Of a DNA stretch of 64,000 nt, positions 21,744-30,684 are shown in pieces. Numbering within the stretch: the first letter of the stretch is position 1; each line of letters starts with the position of its first letter. The stretch is from Deltaproteobacteria bacterium. GTDB taxonomy: Bacteria > Desulfobacterota > DSM-4660 > Desulfatiglandales > Desulfatiglandaceae. Below the pieces are notes generated by a model. It did not search any database and was not told the origin of the DNA. It saw nothing but the letters and a program-made list of their open reading frames with translations. Both the position numbers and the translations under genes were made by a program. The stretch lies in NCBI GenBank assembly GCA_019307815.1, contig JAFDIV010000007.1, forward strand, positions 62,001 to 126,000. Reading direction: 5' to 3'.

Positions 21744-23405
21744 ATGGACAAAAGGATGTTACTTGCATTTGTACTCTCTTTCTTGGTCCTCTTTTTGTGG
21801 TCCATCTTCTTCAGCCCTAGCCAACAGCAAGCGCCAAAACCGGAAAAATCGGCAACTAATCCTCCCACAAAAGCCATCACAGAATCACAGGAAAGGGCAA
21901 GGCCTGCACCCCTAGCCGAGACACCTCCAGGGCCTGTGACACTGGCCCAGGATATCAAAGAAAAAGAAATTGTGGTGGAGACCCCTTTGTATAGGGCGGT
22001 CCTATCCAATCTGGGACCTACTATTAAAAGTTTCAAACTCAAGGGATACCGAGAAACGATAGATCCTTCTTCCCCCCTTGTGGATCTTGTGGATCCCGGG
22101 ATAAGGAATGAATTTATCCAGATCCATTTCAGTCTGGCCTCATCGCCTCAAAATCCTCCCCTTGTCTTTCAGAGCAATGGAACGGACTTAACCTTAGAAC
22201 CTCGCTCAGGCCCTGCGGAAATCCTCTTTTATGCAAAAACACAAAGTGGCCTAGAAGTCCAAAAACGATTCCGCTTTTATCCGGACCAGTATCGCATTGA
22301 TGTGGACATAGAAGTCCTAAACAGGACAATGCAACCCCTCAAAGGGAGGTTTATTGCACAGGTTACAGGTATGCCTCCCAAGAAAAAAGGGGGCTACTAT
22401 GCGCCCTTTACCGGTCTAATCGCCCTTAGAAACGGAAAAGTCACCCAAATGAAATTCAAGAAAAAGACGCCTAAAAAGGAGTTAACCGGTAATCTTCAAT
22501 GGGTGGCTTATCAAAAGAACTACTTTATCTGCGCCATTGTCCCGCAGGCGGCCACCAATGCCGTGTTTCAAGGCCAGGAGGATCCCAACTCCGGCAAACA
22601 GATCGGTACCCTCTTGGAACCTCCTCTTACTGCCGCACCTGGGGCTGAGTTGAAAAAATCCTATACCTTTTTTCTCGGGCCTAGGCAGCTGACGGTTCTA
22701 AAACAATTCGGCAGGGGTCTGGATAAGGCCGTGGACTTTGGCTGGACCAATATCATCGCCAAACCACTCCTTTACGCATTGCGGTTCTTCAACAAATATA
22801 TCCACAACTACGGTGTTTCCATCATACTGCTTACCATTCTAATTAAGATCCTATTTTGGCCCCTCACGCACAAAAGCTATAAATCCATGAAAGAGATGCA
22901 GAAGCTTCAACCAATTATGGCCAAGATAAGAGAAAAGTATAAGGACAATCGGGAGCAAATGAACAAGGAAATGATGGCACTATATCGAACATATAAGGTA
23001 AACCCCATGAGTGGGTGCCTTCCCATGATCATCCAAATCCCGGTGTTCTTTGCCCTTTACAGGATCCTAGGTAAAGCCATTGAATTGAGACATGCCCCGT
23101 TCATGTTGTGGATAAACGATCTTTCAGCCCCCGACAGGTTATTCCACTTTTCTTTCAAGGTTCCTTTTATGGCACCCCCATATGGAATCCCGGTACTCAC
23201 GCTTCTGATGGGTGCCTCCATGTACATCCAGCAGAAGATGACTCCTACTCCCGGCGACCCCACACAGGCCAAATTCATGATGTTTTTGCCCATAATATTT
23301 ACCTTTATGTTCATCAATTTCCCGTCGGGGCTGGTGCTGTACTGGCTGGTAAACAATATACTTTCCATAGGCCAGCAATATCGCATTCAAAAACGAATGG
23401 CTTAA
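21744..23405 (+). CDS. yidC: Membrane protein insertase YidC
   Basis: The 553-residue Gram-negative type YidC has an N-terminal membrane helix (residues 3-25), a large periplasmic beta domain (about 60-340), then the conserved insertase core with about five helices including YGVSIILLTILIKILFWPLT, GCLPMIIQIPVFFALYRIL and MFINFPSGLVLYWLVNNIL. It inserts and folds inner-membrane proteins, among them F0 subunits. ATG start with AAAGGAT upstream. Confidence 0.97.
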   Translation: MDKRMLLAFVLSFLVLFLWSIFFSPSQQQAPKPEKSATNPPTKAITESQERARPAPLAETPPGPVTLAQDIKEKEIVVETPLYRAVLSNLGPTIKSFKLKGYRETIDPSSPLVDLVDPGIRNEFIQIHFSLASSPQNPPLVFQSNGTDLTLEPRSGPAEILFYAKTQSGLEVQKRFRFYPDQYRIDVDIEVLNRTMQPLKGRFIAQVTGMPPKKKGGYYAPFTGLIALRNGKVTQMKFKKKTPKKELTGNLQWVAYQKNYFICAIVPQAATNAVFQGQEDPNSGKQIGTLLEPPLTAAPGAELKKSYTFFLGPRQLTVLKQFGRGLDKAVDFGWTNIIAKPLLYALRFFNKYIHNYGVSIILLTILIKILFWPLTHKSYKSMKEMQKLQPIMAKIREKYKDNREQMNKEMMALYRTYKVNPMSGCLPMIIQIPVFFALYRILGKAIELRHAPFMLWINDLSAPDRLFHFSFKVPFMAPPYGIPVLTLLMGASMYIQQKMTPTPGDPTQAKFMMFLPIIFTFMFINFPSGLVLYWLVNNILSIGQQYRIQKRMA

Positions 23406-23422
23406 TGTTTGGAGGACAGATT

Positions 23423-24067
23423 ATGGAACAGTTTGAATTCGAGGGAAAGACCACAGAGGAAGCCATTGAAAAGGCCTGTAAAGAACTCAATAAATCGCGA
23501 GAAGAAATGGATATCGAAATAATCGAGCCCGGATCTGCCGGAATCTTTAGTATAGTTGGAACCAAAAAGGCCAAAATCAGGGTAACCATTGAAACTGAAG
23601 AAGAAACCACAGAGGAAGATGAACTGGCCTTTGCAAAGAAGACGCTGGAGGACATCCTCTCTCTCATTCCCATGGAGGCCAAGGTCACGGCAGCCAATGA
23701 AGACGGAAAAGTCATTCTGAACATTGAAGGGGATAAATCTGGACTACTGATCGGTCGCAAAGGTAAAAATCTGGACGCCCTCCAGTTCATTGTAAATAAA
23801 ATCGTAAACAGATCTTTATCAAAAAAGGTTCAAGTGGTGGTGGATGCAGAAAATTACCGGCAAAGGCGGCGCGACGCCTTGATCCAGATGGCCCTGAAAA
23901 TGGGGGATAAGGCCAAAAGGATCAAGAAACCGGTCATGACCAATCCCCTTACTCCTCGGGAACGACGGATTATACACCTGGCCCTTAAAGATGACGCAGA
24001 GCTGGACACCAAGAGTAGAGGTGAGGGGTTACTCAAGAAGGTCCTTATCATTCCAAAAAAATCTTAG
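23423..24067 (+). CDS. jag: RNA-binding protein Jag (KhpB)
   Basis: 214 residues: Jag_N domain (FEFEGKTTEEAIEKACKEL, about 1-50), KH domain (GLLIGRKGKNLDALQFIVNKIVN, about 95-140) and R3H domain (TPRERRIIHLALKDD, about 175-205). The ATG at 23423 follows GGAGGA and starts MEQFEFEG; the longer open frame upstream runs inside yidC in another frame and is not used. A conserved partner of yidC and mnmE in many bacteria. Confidence 0.95.
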   Translation: MEQFEFEGKTTEEAIEKACKELNKSREEMDIEIIEPGSAGIFSIVGTKKAKIRVTIETEEETTEEDELAFAKKTLEDILSLIPMEAKVTAANEDGKVILNIEGDKSGLLIGRKGKNLDALQFIVNKIVNRSLSKKVQVVVDAENYRQRRRDALIQMALKMGDKAKRIKKPVMTNPLTPRERRIIHLALKDDAELDTKSRGEGLLKKVLIIPKKS

Positions 24068-24135
24068 TGTGAAGGGCAGGCCCACAAGACCTGGAAAGGG
24101 CAAAGGGTTCCATAAGCCTACCTCAACAGTTCAAG

Positions 24136-24157
24136 AATACCTGCTGAGGGTATTTTT
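24136..24157 (+). terminator. Weak intrinsic terminator after jag
   Basis: AATACC and GGTATT form a 6 bp stem with a 7-base loop, followed by TTT. It lies about 70 bases after jag and 50 before mnmE. The stem is short and AT-rich, so it may only attenuate. Confidence 0.3.
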
Positions 24158-24208
24158 GCCTTCCCAGGTAGTGGCCCCCTGTCCTTTGCTGGCCAGGATA
24201 AGATCAAA

Positions 24209-25594
24209 ATGGATCAAGAAGCCGATACCATTGCTGCCATTGCCACACCTGTGGGACAGGCCGGGATAGGTATCATCCGAATCAGCGGCCCCGAGGCGCT
24301 GAAAATCGCCAAGCGCATCTTTAGGCCAAGGAACTTCCTCACCCATTTCAAGAGTCATCGTCTTTACTTAGGCCACATCTATGATCCGAACACAGGTCTA
24401 AATCTGGACGAAGTCCTCCTTTCTTACATGAAGGCCCCACATACCTATACCAGGGAAGATGTGGTGGAGATCAATTCCCACAGTGGTTTTCTCCTACTGT
24501 CCAAAATACTGGAGCTTGTAATTGACTCAGGGGCCAGGCTTGCGCGGCCCGGTGAGTTTACCTTAAGGGCCTATCTAAACGGTCGCATCGATCTCACCCA
24601 GGCCGAGGCCGTAATTGACCTAATCCGCTCCCGCTCAGAACGAGGCCTCCACCTGGCTTCTCAGCAAATAAAGGGCGTTTTCAAGGAAAAGATCTATGCG
24701 CTGCGGGAAAAGATCCTTGAGATCCTGTCCCATGTAGAGGCTGCCATTGATTTTCCCGAGGAAGAAGATACATTCTTGGACAAGGGCCGTTGTTTGACGA
24801 CCATTTCAGGAAAAATCATCCCTGAAGTGGATGCCCTTATCAAGGCTCATTCGGAAAAAAAGATATGGATTGACGGGATCAACACAGTAATTGCAGGCCG
24901 TGTCAATGTGGGCAAATCCAGTCTGTTAAACTGTCTCCTGGATGAGCAACGGGCTATTGTAACTTCAATTCCTGGCACCACAAGGGATATCATCGAATCC
25001 AGTCTCACTATTGAAGGCATACCTTTAAGACTTATGGATACTGCAGGACTGAGAAAGGTCTCTGATGAGGTGGAAAAGATAGGAATCCGCCTAACCGAAC
25101 AAAAGCTCAATGAGGCGGACCTGATTTTGGCCGTAATCGATCAAAGTGAACCCCTCACTCAGGACGATCTTTCGCTCCTTGATCAAGTGAAGGACAAGGC
25201 CACGTTGGTGGTATTGAACAAGATCGATCTGCCGGCCGGCATGGATTGGGATAAGGCCTTGGGCCATTTCTCATCGCTCCCTGTGGCAAAGGTCTCCGCC
25301 TTGACAGGAGAAGGGATGGAAAGCCTGAAAAAGGCCATTGTGCGCCTTGTCATAGGGCAGGACAAGGACCTTGTATCTTCCTCCATTGCACCCAATTTGC
25401 GTCAAACAAGGGCCCTCAAACAGGCCAAACACTACTTAATGAATGCAGCCGCCTGTATTGAGAGCAACGCCCCCCTGGAGTTGGTTGCCCTAGAGCTCAA
25501 GAGCGGTCTAGACAGTCTGGGGGAGATTGTGGGAGAGACAACCCCAGAAGAGGTGCTGGAGAATATCTTTAGTAATTTCTGTATTGGTAAATGA
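24209..25594 (+). CDS. mnmE: tRNA modification GTPase MnmE
   Basis: 461 residues: N-terminal THF-binding domain (TIAAIATPVGQAGIGIIRISG), helical middle, and a G domain with GRVNVGKSSLLN, DTAGLRK and NKIDLP inserted before the C-terminal helix bundle ending CIGK, the catalytic C-terminus of MnmE. With MnmG it makes the 5-carboxymethylaminomethyl group on wobble U34. Last gene of the rpmH block. The ATG at 24209 has AGGATAAG upstream. Confidence 0.97.
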   Translation: MDQEADTIAAIATPVGQAGIGIIRISGPEALKIAKRIFRPRNFLTHFKSHRLYLGHIYDPNTGLNLDEVLLSYMKAPHTYTREDVVEINSHSGFLLLSKILELVIDSGARLARPGEFTLRAYLNGRIDLTQAEAVIDLIRSRSERGLHLASQQIKGVFKEKIYALREKILEILSHVEAAIDFPEEEDTFLDKGRCLTTISGKIIPEVDALIKAHSEKKIWIDGINTVIAGRVNVGKSSLLNCLLDEQRAIVTSIPGTTRDIIESSLTIEGIPLRLMDTAGLRKVSDEVEKIGIRLTEQKLNEADLILAVIDQSEPLTQDDLSLLDQVKDKATLVVLNKIDLPAGMDWDKALGHFSSLPVAKVSALTGEGMESLKKAIVRLVIGQDKDLVSSSIAPNLRQTRALKQAKHYLMNAAACIESNAPLELVALELKSGLDSLGEIVGETTPEEVLENIFSNFCIGK

Positions 25595-25659
25595 GGTCGC
25601 CTTCACGGCTATTTTATTCTCAAGCTTATGTAAAAGTATACTTCTAAATTGATTATCGG

Positions 25660-25780
25660 ATGTAAATGACGTCATGAACCGCAGAACATCGAATGTCGAA
25701 GGAAAACTTCATCATTCGATATTCCTTGTTAAATATTCGACATTTGTCTTTAACGTGACTTCTTTACTCTTTACTCTCAG
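25660..25780. repeat. Low-complexity dispersed intergenic sequence A
   Basis: The 245-base gap between mnmE and thiC (convergent ends) contains an imperfect palindrome, AATGTCGAAGGAA facing TTCCTTG...TTCGACATT, followed by CTTTACTCTTTACTCT. The style resembles short dispersed elements common between genes in Desulfobacterota. No gene is seen here. Confidence 0.45.
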
Positions 25781-25839
25781 AAACTGACCATTTGCAACAC
25801 GTTCCACCTGAGAACAAATTTACCCTGGCTATATCTCTA

Positions 25840-27129
25840 TCAGGCCTTTCCACTAAAATAGTCCTTCACCTGTTTGATGGCGCAATATTTCCCACACATG
25901 GTGCACACATCATTCTCAGCAGGCGGATTTTTCTCCCGATAACGCCTTGCCTTGTCTGGGTCAATTGCCAGACGAATTTGGGCCTCCCAGTCCAATCTTT
26001 TTCTGGCCATGGCCATCTGTCTATCCCGCTCCAAGGCCAGCTTGTTCCCCCTGGCTATGTCCGCAGCATGGGCTGCGATTTTGGTCACCACTACCCCCTC
26101 TCTCACGTCCTCCACAGAAGGCAGACAAAGATGCTCTGCGGGTGTGACATAGCACAGAAAATCGGCACCAGAGGCAGCTGCAAGCGCTCCACCTATGGCG
26201 CAGGCCACGTGGTCATAACCAGTGGCAATATCGGTCACCAGCGGCCCCAACACATAAAACGGAGCAGAATGGCATAGCTTCTTCTGAATCAGCACATTGG
26301 CCTGAATCTGGTCCAATGGCACATGCCCGGGGCCTTCGATCATGACCTGGACCCCTTGTTCCCAGGCCATTTTCGTCAAATGCCCCAAGGTCATGAGCTC
26401 ATGGATTTGGGCCCTATCCGTGGCATCGGCAATACAACCGGGCCGCAACCCATCACCCAGGCTCAGGGTAATGTCATATTTGCGCGCCACCTCCAAGAGC
26501 CTGGCATAGTGCTCGTATAGGGGATTTTCCTTGTCGTGATGGAGCATCCATGTGGTCAAAAACGCCCCTCCTCTACTCACAATATCCGTGAGCCGGCCCT
26601 GGCTGCGAAGCATCTCCAGTGCAGCCCTTGTAAGCCCACAGTGGACGGTCATGAAATCCACCCCATCCTCAGCCTGGCGTTCAATCACCTCAAAAATCTT
26701 GTCCACTGTAAGATGAACCAAGCCACCGGTTTGCTCAACCGCCTCTATGACCGCCTGGTAAATGGGCACTGTTCCAACAGGGACCTTGGAGTTTGCCAAG
26801 ACCGCTCGTCTGCATGTATCAATATCACCACCGGTGGACAAATCCATAACCGTGTCAGCGCCGGCCTCTATGGAAACCCTGAGTTTTTCCAATTCCTCTT
26901 CCAAAACAGCCCTATCAGAGGAGGTGCCAATGTTTGCATTTACCTTAACCAGTAGACCTTCTCCAATCCCGCAAGGCTCCAATCCGGAATGTCTTGGATT
27001 ATGGGGAATTACCACTGTTCCCTTTCCCACTTGCTCCGCAAGCCATTCAGGCTCTACCTGCTCTTTTTGGGCAACCTTCTCAATCTCGGGAGTAACTACC
27101 CCCGCTTTGGCTTTATCCATCAATGTCAT
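25840..27129 (-). CDS. thiC: Phosphomethylpyrimidine synthase ThiC
   Basis: The 429-residue radical SAM enzyme converts aminoimidazole ribotide to HMP-phosphate for thiamine. Family segments include GTVPIYQAVIEAVE, HPRHS-like NPRHSGLEP, and GPGHVPLDQIQAN. The C-terminal cluster site reads C-T-M-C-G-K-Y-C, so the spacing is CX2CX3C rather than the CX2CX4C of the long ThiC of E. coli; short ThiC proteins of anaerobes share this length. The close relative BzaF (5-hydroxybenzimidazole synthase) is an alternative, but the adjoining thiD favours thiamine. Confidence 0.88.
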   Translation of the reverse strand: MTLMDKAKAGVVTPEIEKVAQKEQVEPEWLAEQVGKGTVVIPHNPRHSGLEPCGIGEGLLVKVNANIGTSSDRAVLEEELEKLRVSIEAGADTVMDLSTGGDIDTCRRAVLANSKVPVGTVPIYQAVIEAVEQTGGLVHLTVDKIFEVIERQAEDGVDFMTVHCGLTRAALEMLRSQGRLTDIVSRGGAFLTTWMLHHDKENPLYEHYARLLEVARKYDITLSLGDGLRPGCIADATDRAQIHELMTLGHLTKMAWEQGVQVMIEGPGHVPLDQIQANVLIQKKLCHSAPFYVLGPLVTDIATGYDHVACAIGGALAAASGADFLCYVTPAEHLCLPSVEDVREGVVVTKIAAHAADIARGNKLALERDRQMAMARKRLDWEAQIRLAIDPDKARRYREKNPPAENDVCTMCGKYCAIKQVKDYFSGKA

Positions 27130-27144
27130 TGGTTTTACTTCCTC

Positions 27145-27936
27145 TTAATCACAAGCTTGAACAGGGCCCAACGGGTTAACAGGCCCAGGCCCTTTTCCTA
27201 ATACATAACTATTTATTATAGCACATCTTGTCGTTTCATGGGCCATTTTTGTGGCCTCCACGGCATTTTTTCCCATAGCCATACCGGTGGCAAGGGCAGA
27301 AGAAAACACGCATCCGCTACCATGGGTATGTGGAGCATCTATTTTTTGGCTTCTGAACCAATGGAACTCCTTGCTGTCATAGAAAAGATCTGCACACTCT
27401 CCTTTCAAATGTCCACCTGTAATCACCACATTCGGTCCCATTTGTGCTATTCGTAATGCAGCCTCTTCCATGTCCTGGGTACTTGTGAGTCGAATCCCTG
27501 AAAGAACCTCTGCTTCATAGAGGTTGGGAGTAACTACATCTGTCAAAGGCAGGAGATTCTCTCTTAAAAATACAAGCGCCTCTGATTCAATAAGGGGCCT
27601 TCCTGTAGAGGCCCTTAGTACAGGATCAAGCACCACAGGAGAAATATGATATCGGGCAAGGCACTCTGCAACAGCCTGCACCGCACCCAGATCACCTAGC
27701 ATTCCTATCTTGGCTGCATCGGGCATCACGTCTTCCATAACGGCCTCAAATTGATCCTTAATAAATGAAGAAGGGATGTGATGGATACTTCGTATCCCCA
27801 TAGAGTTCTGTGCAGTAAGAGAGGTAATAATTGTTGCGGCATGGGCCCTAAGGCTTGCAATTGTTCTAATGTCCGCCTGAATCCCGGCGCCGCCTAATGA
27901 ATCGGATCCAGCTATGACTAACACGCATTTTATCAT
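27145..27936 (-). CDS. thiD: Hydroxymethylpyrimidine/phosphomethylpyrimidine kinase
   Basis: The 263-residue ribokinase-fold kinase has GSDSLGGAGIQAD at the N-terminus (Leu where Ser is usual), DPVLRASTGRPLI, and the ATP/anion-hole motif PHTHGSGCVFSSALAT. It phosphorylates HMP and HMP-P for thiamine synthesis. Transcribed just before thiC, 15 bp apart, hence one operon. I see no TPP-riboswitch motif upstream. Confidence 0.93.
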   Translation of the reverse strand: MIKCVLVIAGSDSLGGAGIQADIRTIASLRAHAATIITSLTAQNSMGIRSIHHIPSSFIKDQFEAVMEDVMPDAAKIGMLGDLGAVQAVAECLARYHISPVVLDPVLRASTGRPLIESEALVFLRENLLPLTDVVTPNLYEAEVLSGIRLTSTQDMEEAALRIAQMGPNVVITGGHLKGECADLFYDSKEFHWFRSQKIDAPHTHGSGCVFSSALATGMAMGKNAVEATKMAHETTRCAIINSYVLGKGPGPVNPLGPVQACD

Positions 27937-28355
27937 TTACTCCACCTCTTCGTCTTGCCTTTTGGCTCTACTTTTTAGAACTAACAATGCCTCTTGTCCC
28001 TGTCAATTGAAAAGCCTCCAAAAGGCAGCAATTGCCCCTTACATGCGCACCTTGACTTTTTTCGTCCATATACGCTAAACATAACTTTCAACCCAGGTTC
28101 AGGCCAAGCTCTGGGATAAGGGAAATGGAGGATTATTGTTTCCAGTAGCCAAAGGAGATAAAAGAGGCTAACTCAGATAAACTATCTTCGAAGAGCTAAG
28201 GTAGTTATTTCTCTCCGATATCGAAAACCTAACTCTTAAAACAACCATTTTGAGGCCCCATGCCATCCCATGTATTCTGATGCTTCCATGACCATTTCTT
28301 GCTGTCGGTGCAGTTGTCTTGATATAACCCAACTATATGTCGTGGAGCTTGCTCC
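27937..28355. other. Intergenic region between thiD and the cyclase gene (divergent)
   Basis: About 420 bases without a recognisable gene. It must hold promoters for both directions. A TTGACT-N17-CTAAAC near 28052-28080 on the plus strand is only a weak promoter candidate. GGAGCTTGCTCC just before the cyclase ATG is self-complementary and includes the Shine-Dalgarno GGAG. No TPP riboswitch is visible. Confidence 0.4.
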
Positions 28356-30581
28356 ATGAAACGGCTGCTACGAAGACCCTTTAGAGCTACTTCCTGTTTC
28401 ATTACCGCAGGCGTCATATTGGTGGTGCTCCTTCTCTATACCATGGGTGTGGGACCATTAGACCTGTTGGAGCTAAAGAGCTACGACCTCCGACTCCGTT
28501 CAATGGGTATACGCAAGCCCAGCTCTAACATCCTGTTGTGCGTCATTGATGAAAAAAGTCTCAAAAAGGAAGGCAGATGGCCTTGGCCCCGCTGGAAGAT
28601 GGCCAAGTTGATTAAGCTACTCTCAGAGGCCGGTGCCAAAGTCATCGCCTTTGATATAGGGTTCTTTGAACCTGACGAACACTTGGACAAAAAACTCTTA
28701 GACGAACTGGAAGCCAAGCTTTCAAAAGGCCCCATGGATCAAAAGCAGCTTCTTTCGTTTGTGTTGGAATGGAAGCGCAAATCCAATAACGACTTATTAC
28801 TAGCACAGGCCATCCAGGAATCTAGGGCCAGGATCGTACTAGGGTATTTCTTTCATATGGGTGTTGGCAGCATTGACTACCGCGTAGAATATGATCAATT
28901 GCAGACAGAGCTGTCTCGAATTGAACGCTCAAAATATCCAATTGTTGTCTATAAAGGGCAAGAGCCGGCAAATACCCCATTTACAAAGGCCTATGTCCCT
29001 GTGGCCAATCTGGATCAAATTACCCGGGCCGCTGATGCATCTGGATACTTTAATATCTTCCCGGATGCCGATGGAATAGTAAGGAAGATGCCGCTGGCAA
29101 TTCAGTGCGGAGGTGATGTATTCTCGCCTCTGTCTGTTCAGGCCCTTTGGAATAGTCTGGACCGACCACAGCTCAGTGTGATTGTGTCAAACTGTCAGGT
29201 CTCTGGCATCAAAATGGGACAGAGGTTTATTCCCACAGATGAAAATGGGAACCTTCTAATCAATTACCTTGGCCCGCCTAAAACATTTCCCCATTTCTCC
29301 ATAACTGACATACTAAGCGGTGACTTCCCTAGGGACTTGTTTAGGGGCGCCATTGTACTGGTTGGGGCTACTGCCGTTGGCATCTATGACCAAAGAAACA
29401 CCCCCTTTAGCCCTGTCTATCCTGGTCTGGAGGTCCATGCCACGGTCATAGATAATATACTTACCCAACATTATCTCAGAAAACCTGAATGGGTGGGGGT
29501 GTACGATGTATGCGCCATCATATTTTTGGGCCTTTTGGGGGCCATTGCTACCGGATGGCTGGCACCCTATCGAGGCGGCATGGTAGCAGGCGGGTTGTTT
29601 ATTGCCCACGTGCTCACCTGTACAGGCATATTCTGGAGGTACGGCTTGTGGATCAATATCGTATACCCAAGTGTGGCCCTCGCCCTTACCCATGGTCTAT
29701 TGACCACCTATTATTACCTCACGCAAGCTGACGGGAAAAAAAGGCTAAAAGCTTTGAGAAGAATCCTCAAAAAATCTGAACACGTAAAATTTGAGGGAGA
29801 GAAAAGAGAGCTTACCGTGCTCTTTTCAGATATCACAGCCTTTAACCGCCTTTTGGAAGAAGCCGCCTCAGAGGAACTCCTTTCTCAATTCAATGAATAT
29901 CTTACCATTATGGCCAATATTGTATCTCAGTACGGCGGAACCCTGGATAAATACATAGGTGACGCATTGGTGGTCATATACGGCTCCCCTATTCCACTGG
30001 AGGATCACCCACACAAGGCGTGTCATACTGCATTAAATTTGGTAGAGGCCCTTGGACCTCTAAACGCCAAATGGGCAGCCGAAGGCAAGGATACACTTGA
30101 TGTGGGGATCGGAATAAGCACCGGGTCTATGTTGGTGGGGGCTACGGGTTCACGGCAGTGGTTTGACTATACGGTCATGGGAGAAGGAGCAGACTTGGCG
30201 GCCCGACTGGAAGGCGCAAACACCTTTTATGGTACTCGAATCCTTATCAGTGAGGCCACTTACCAAGTGGTAAAAGATACATTCACATGTCTGGAGGTTG
30301 ATACCATAAGGCCCAAGGAAGGGAAGGCTACTACAAGGATATACACATTACTCGGACACGGAACACTTTCCGGGCCAATCCAAGAGGCCATAGGCTATTT
30401 TGAAAAGGCCCTTGAATCCTATAAGGCTCGAAATTGGCAGCAGGCCCTCGACCTTTTGCATACAGCTCTCCACTTGGACCCTTCATTGCACGTGGCTGAG
30501 GTTTATATAAAGCGCTGCCGATACCTTGCCAACAGTCCTCCCCCTCCAGGCTGGGACGGCGTCTTTCGCCCTTATGCATAG
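28356..30581 (+). CDS. CHASE2-domain adenylate/guanylate cyclase
   Basis: 741 residues. A membrane helix (about 12-32) leads into an extracytoplasmic CHASE2 sensor (about 35-335, with SYDLRLRSMG and ITDILSGDFPRDLFRGAIVLVGATA), then three membrane helices (about 365-450) and a class III cyclase domain (about 485-665). Metal-binding aspartates are present in LFSDIT and YIGDALVV, and the transition-state Arg in LAARLEG. The Asn normally two before L-A-A-R is replaced: GEGADLAARL instead of xVNLAARL, so catalytic rate may be altered. A TPR-like tail follows (EAIGYFEKALESYKARNWQQALDLL). It probably signals an external cue by cAMP or cGMP; ligand unknown. Confidence 0.9.
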   Translation: MKRLLRRPFRATSCFITAGVILVVLLLYTMGVGPLDLLELKSYDLRLRSMGIRKPSSNILLCVIDEKSLKKEGRWPWPRWKMAKLIKLLSEAGAKVIAFDIGFFEPDEHLDKKLLDELEAKLSKGPMDQKQLLSFVLEWKRKSNNDLLLAQAIQESRARIVLGYFFHMGVGSIDYRVEYDQLQTELSRIERSKYPIVVYKGQEPANTPFTKAYVPVANLDQITRAADASGYFNIFPDADGIVRKMPLAIQCGGDVFSPLSVQALWNSLDRPQLSVIVSNCQVSGIKMGQRFIPTDENGNLLINYLGPPKTFPHFSITDILSGDFPRDLFRGAIVLVGATAVGIYDQRNTPFSPVYPGLEVHATVIDNILTQHYLRKPEWVGVYDVCAIIFLGLLGAIATGWLAPYRGGMVAGGLFIAHVLTCTGIFWRYGLWINIVYPSVALALTHGLLTTYYYLTQADGKKRLKALRRILKKSEHVKFEGEKRELTVLFSDITAFNRLLEEAASEELLSQFNEYLTIMANIVSQYGGTLDKYIGDALVVIYGSPIPLEDHPHKACHTALNLVEALGPLNAKWAAEGKDTLDVGIGISTGSMLVGATGSRQWFDYTVMGEGADLAARLEGANTFYGTRILISEATYQVVKDTFTCLEVDTIRPKEGKATTRIYTLLGHGTLSGPIQEAIGYFEKALESYKARNWQQALDLLHTALHLDPSLHVAEVYIKRCRYLANSPPPPGWDGVFRPYA

Positions 30582-30587
30582 TAAAGG

Positions 30588-30682
30588 GAATAGCCTTGCA
30601 TTGACGGATGAACAAGGAAATAATTTAATTATACTATCGAGCTTCAAGATAAGCAGGTTAGAAAAAGGCCAAAAGGCTATTC
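30588..30682. repeat. Inverted repeat between convergent genes
   Basis: GAATAGCCTT (30588-30597) and AAGGCTATTC (30673-30682) are perfect 10-base inverses lying between the cyclase stop and the dctM stop. The loop of 75 bases is long; it could act as a weak bidirectional end structure. Confidence 0.3.
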
Positions 30683-30684
30683 TA

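Noticed and set aside
23108..23422. N-terminal extension of the jag frame into yidC
   Set aside because: Runs in another frame through conserved yidC sequence; the ATG at 23423 has GGAGGA and gives the normal Jag N-terminus.
27937..28200. Possible TPP riboswitch before thiD (CTGAACCTGGGTT on the minus strand)
   Set aside because: The required CUGAGA and the GAACCUGAUCNGGNUAAU-type core are absent.
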